The notes under the pieces were generated by a model. That model did no database searches, was not told the DNA's origin, and worked only from the letters and a program-made list of their open reading frames with translations. A DNA stretch of 64,000 nucleotides, taken from assembly GCF_022524345.1 (NCBI RefSeq), contig NZ_JAKWJU010000002.1, positions 5,446,001 to 5,510,000 of the forward strand, read 5' to 3'. Both the position numbers and the translations under genes were made by a program. How positions within the stretch are numbered: the stretch's first letter is position 1; every line of letters starts with the position of its first letter. Below are positions 63,594 to 64,000 of this stretch, one piece after another. This stretch comes from Streptomyces marispadix. Lineage in GTDB: Bacteria > Actinomycetota > Actinomycetes > Streptomycetales > Streptomycetaceae.

Positions 63594-64000
63594 ATGAAGA
63601 TCCGTACCGGGGACATCACCACGCATGTGCAGCGCCTGCCCGCGGCGAAGCTGGAGGGGCAGCAAGGGGAGCCGCCCGTCGTGGTGTTCGTGCACGGGCT
63701 GCTGACCGACAGCCTGGCCAGCTACTACTTCACGCTCGGTCCCGCCTTCGCGGCAGCGGGCATCGACGTGATCATGTACGACCTGCGCGGGCACGGCCGC
63801 AGCGAACGGCCCTCGACGGGCTATCAGGTGGAGTGCTTCGTCGACGACATGGTGGCGCTGCTCGACGCGCTCGGCGAGCGGCGGCGGGTCCACGTGGTGG
63901 GCAACTCCTTCGGAGGGACGGTCGCCGCGGGCGCGGCCGCCTGGTATCCGGAACGCATCGCGACGCTCACCCTGATCGAGGCCGAGCCCCCGGTGCAGCG
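63594..64000 (+). CDS. Alpha/beta hydrolase, truncated by the window edge
   Basis: The first 135 residues are present. VVVFVHGLLTDSLASYYF is the oxyanion HG region, MYDLRGHGRSERPSTGYQ the conserved loop, and VHVVGNSFGGTVAAGAA the nucleophile elbow (GNSFGG). It starts 6 bp after the ACP stop and is probably part of the PKS operon, perhaps as a thioesterase or product hydrolase. The 3' end lies outside the window. Confidence 0.9.
   Translation, partial: MKIRTGDITTHVQRLPAAKLEGQQGEPPVVVFVHGLLTDSLASYYFTLGPAFAAAGIDVIMYDLRGHGRSERPSTGYQVECFVDDMVALLDALGERRRVHVVGNSFGGTVAAGAAAWYPERIATLTLIEAEPPVQ

Noticed and set aside
1..64000. tRNA, rRNA, riboswitch or complete insertion sequence
   Set aside because: None could be recognised by eye; no transposase-like protein was seen.

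Overview
This is very GC-rich DNA with G/C-biased third codon positions, many GTG starts and GGAGG-type ribosome binding sites. Its gene content is typical of Streptomyces or a close relative: streptogrisin-type protease, SigB/F/G-type sigma factor, trypco2/NACHT pair, SCO0126/0127-like PKS genes. No rRNA, tRNA, CRISPR array, IS element or prophage was recognised. The organism is inferred from gene content and codon use, not from a marker gene.

The left edge (1-2.7 kb, minus strand) holds the most unusual locus. A 78-residue precursor ends in a six-cysteine core with the spacing of an inhibitor-cystine-knot (knottin) peptide, and its leader resembles a lasso-peptide leader. Downstream lie a B2-like protein without the usual Cys-His-Asp residues, an asparagine-synthetase-like protein with an altered SGGxDS loop, and a PqqD/RRE-like protein. 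The locus runs off the window. Next come a pirin (2.9-3.8 kb) and a three-gene operon for an FAD oxidoreductase, an ATP-grasp enzyme and a CocE-type hydrolase (4.1-9.4 kb), possibly a small uncharacterised biosynthetic unit.

9.7-17.7 kb carries a stress-type sigma factor, a DUF6328-like membrane protein, a HemK-like methyltransferase, a YbdK-type ligase overlapping a heme-oxygenase-like diiron protein, a CDGSH protein, a small secreted protein and a secreted HAD phosphatase. 18-22 kb is a conflict-type module: a trypco2 protein beside a trypsin-NACHT-repeat protein. 22-35.6 kb holds a thioredoxin-fold membrane protein, a MarR regulator, a streptogrisin-like protease, a catabolic-looking run (frameshifted GlcD/Fe-S fusion, enolase-superfamily enzyme, GH15 protein, SDR) and a DUF234-type ATPase.

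35.8-42.8 kb has a membrane molybdopterin oxidoreductase with a small membrane partner, a PPOX-family protein overlapping a beta-lactamase-like hydrolase, a large Tat-exported protein and an unknown protein. 43-45.3 kb is a coupled XRE-TPR regulator/GNAT/SLOG-like operon. 45.6-48.6 kb is a kaiB-kaiC-PP2C operon without kaiA. A frameshifted secreted propeller-like gene follows.

The right end (50.8-64 kb) is a polyunsaturated-fatty-acid-synthase-like locus: a PfaD-like/KS/AT/ACP/ACP/KR megasynthase, a KS/AT/DH/phosphopantetheinyl-transferase megasynthase, a free acyl carrier protein and a truncated alpha/beta hydrolase. The second megasynthase carries a 31-bp palindromic insertion that alone accounts for its frameshift. 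The first contains two nucleotide-identical 287-bp ACP segments. At least five genes look frameshifted. I cannot tell from one sequence which of these are real and which are assembly errors.
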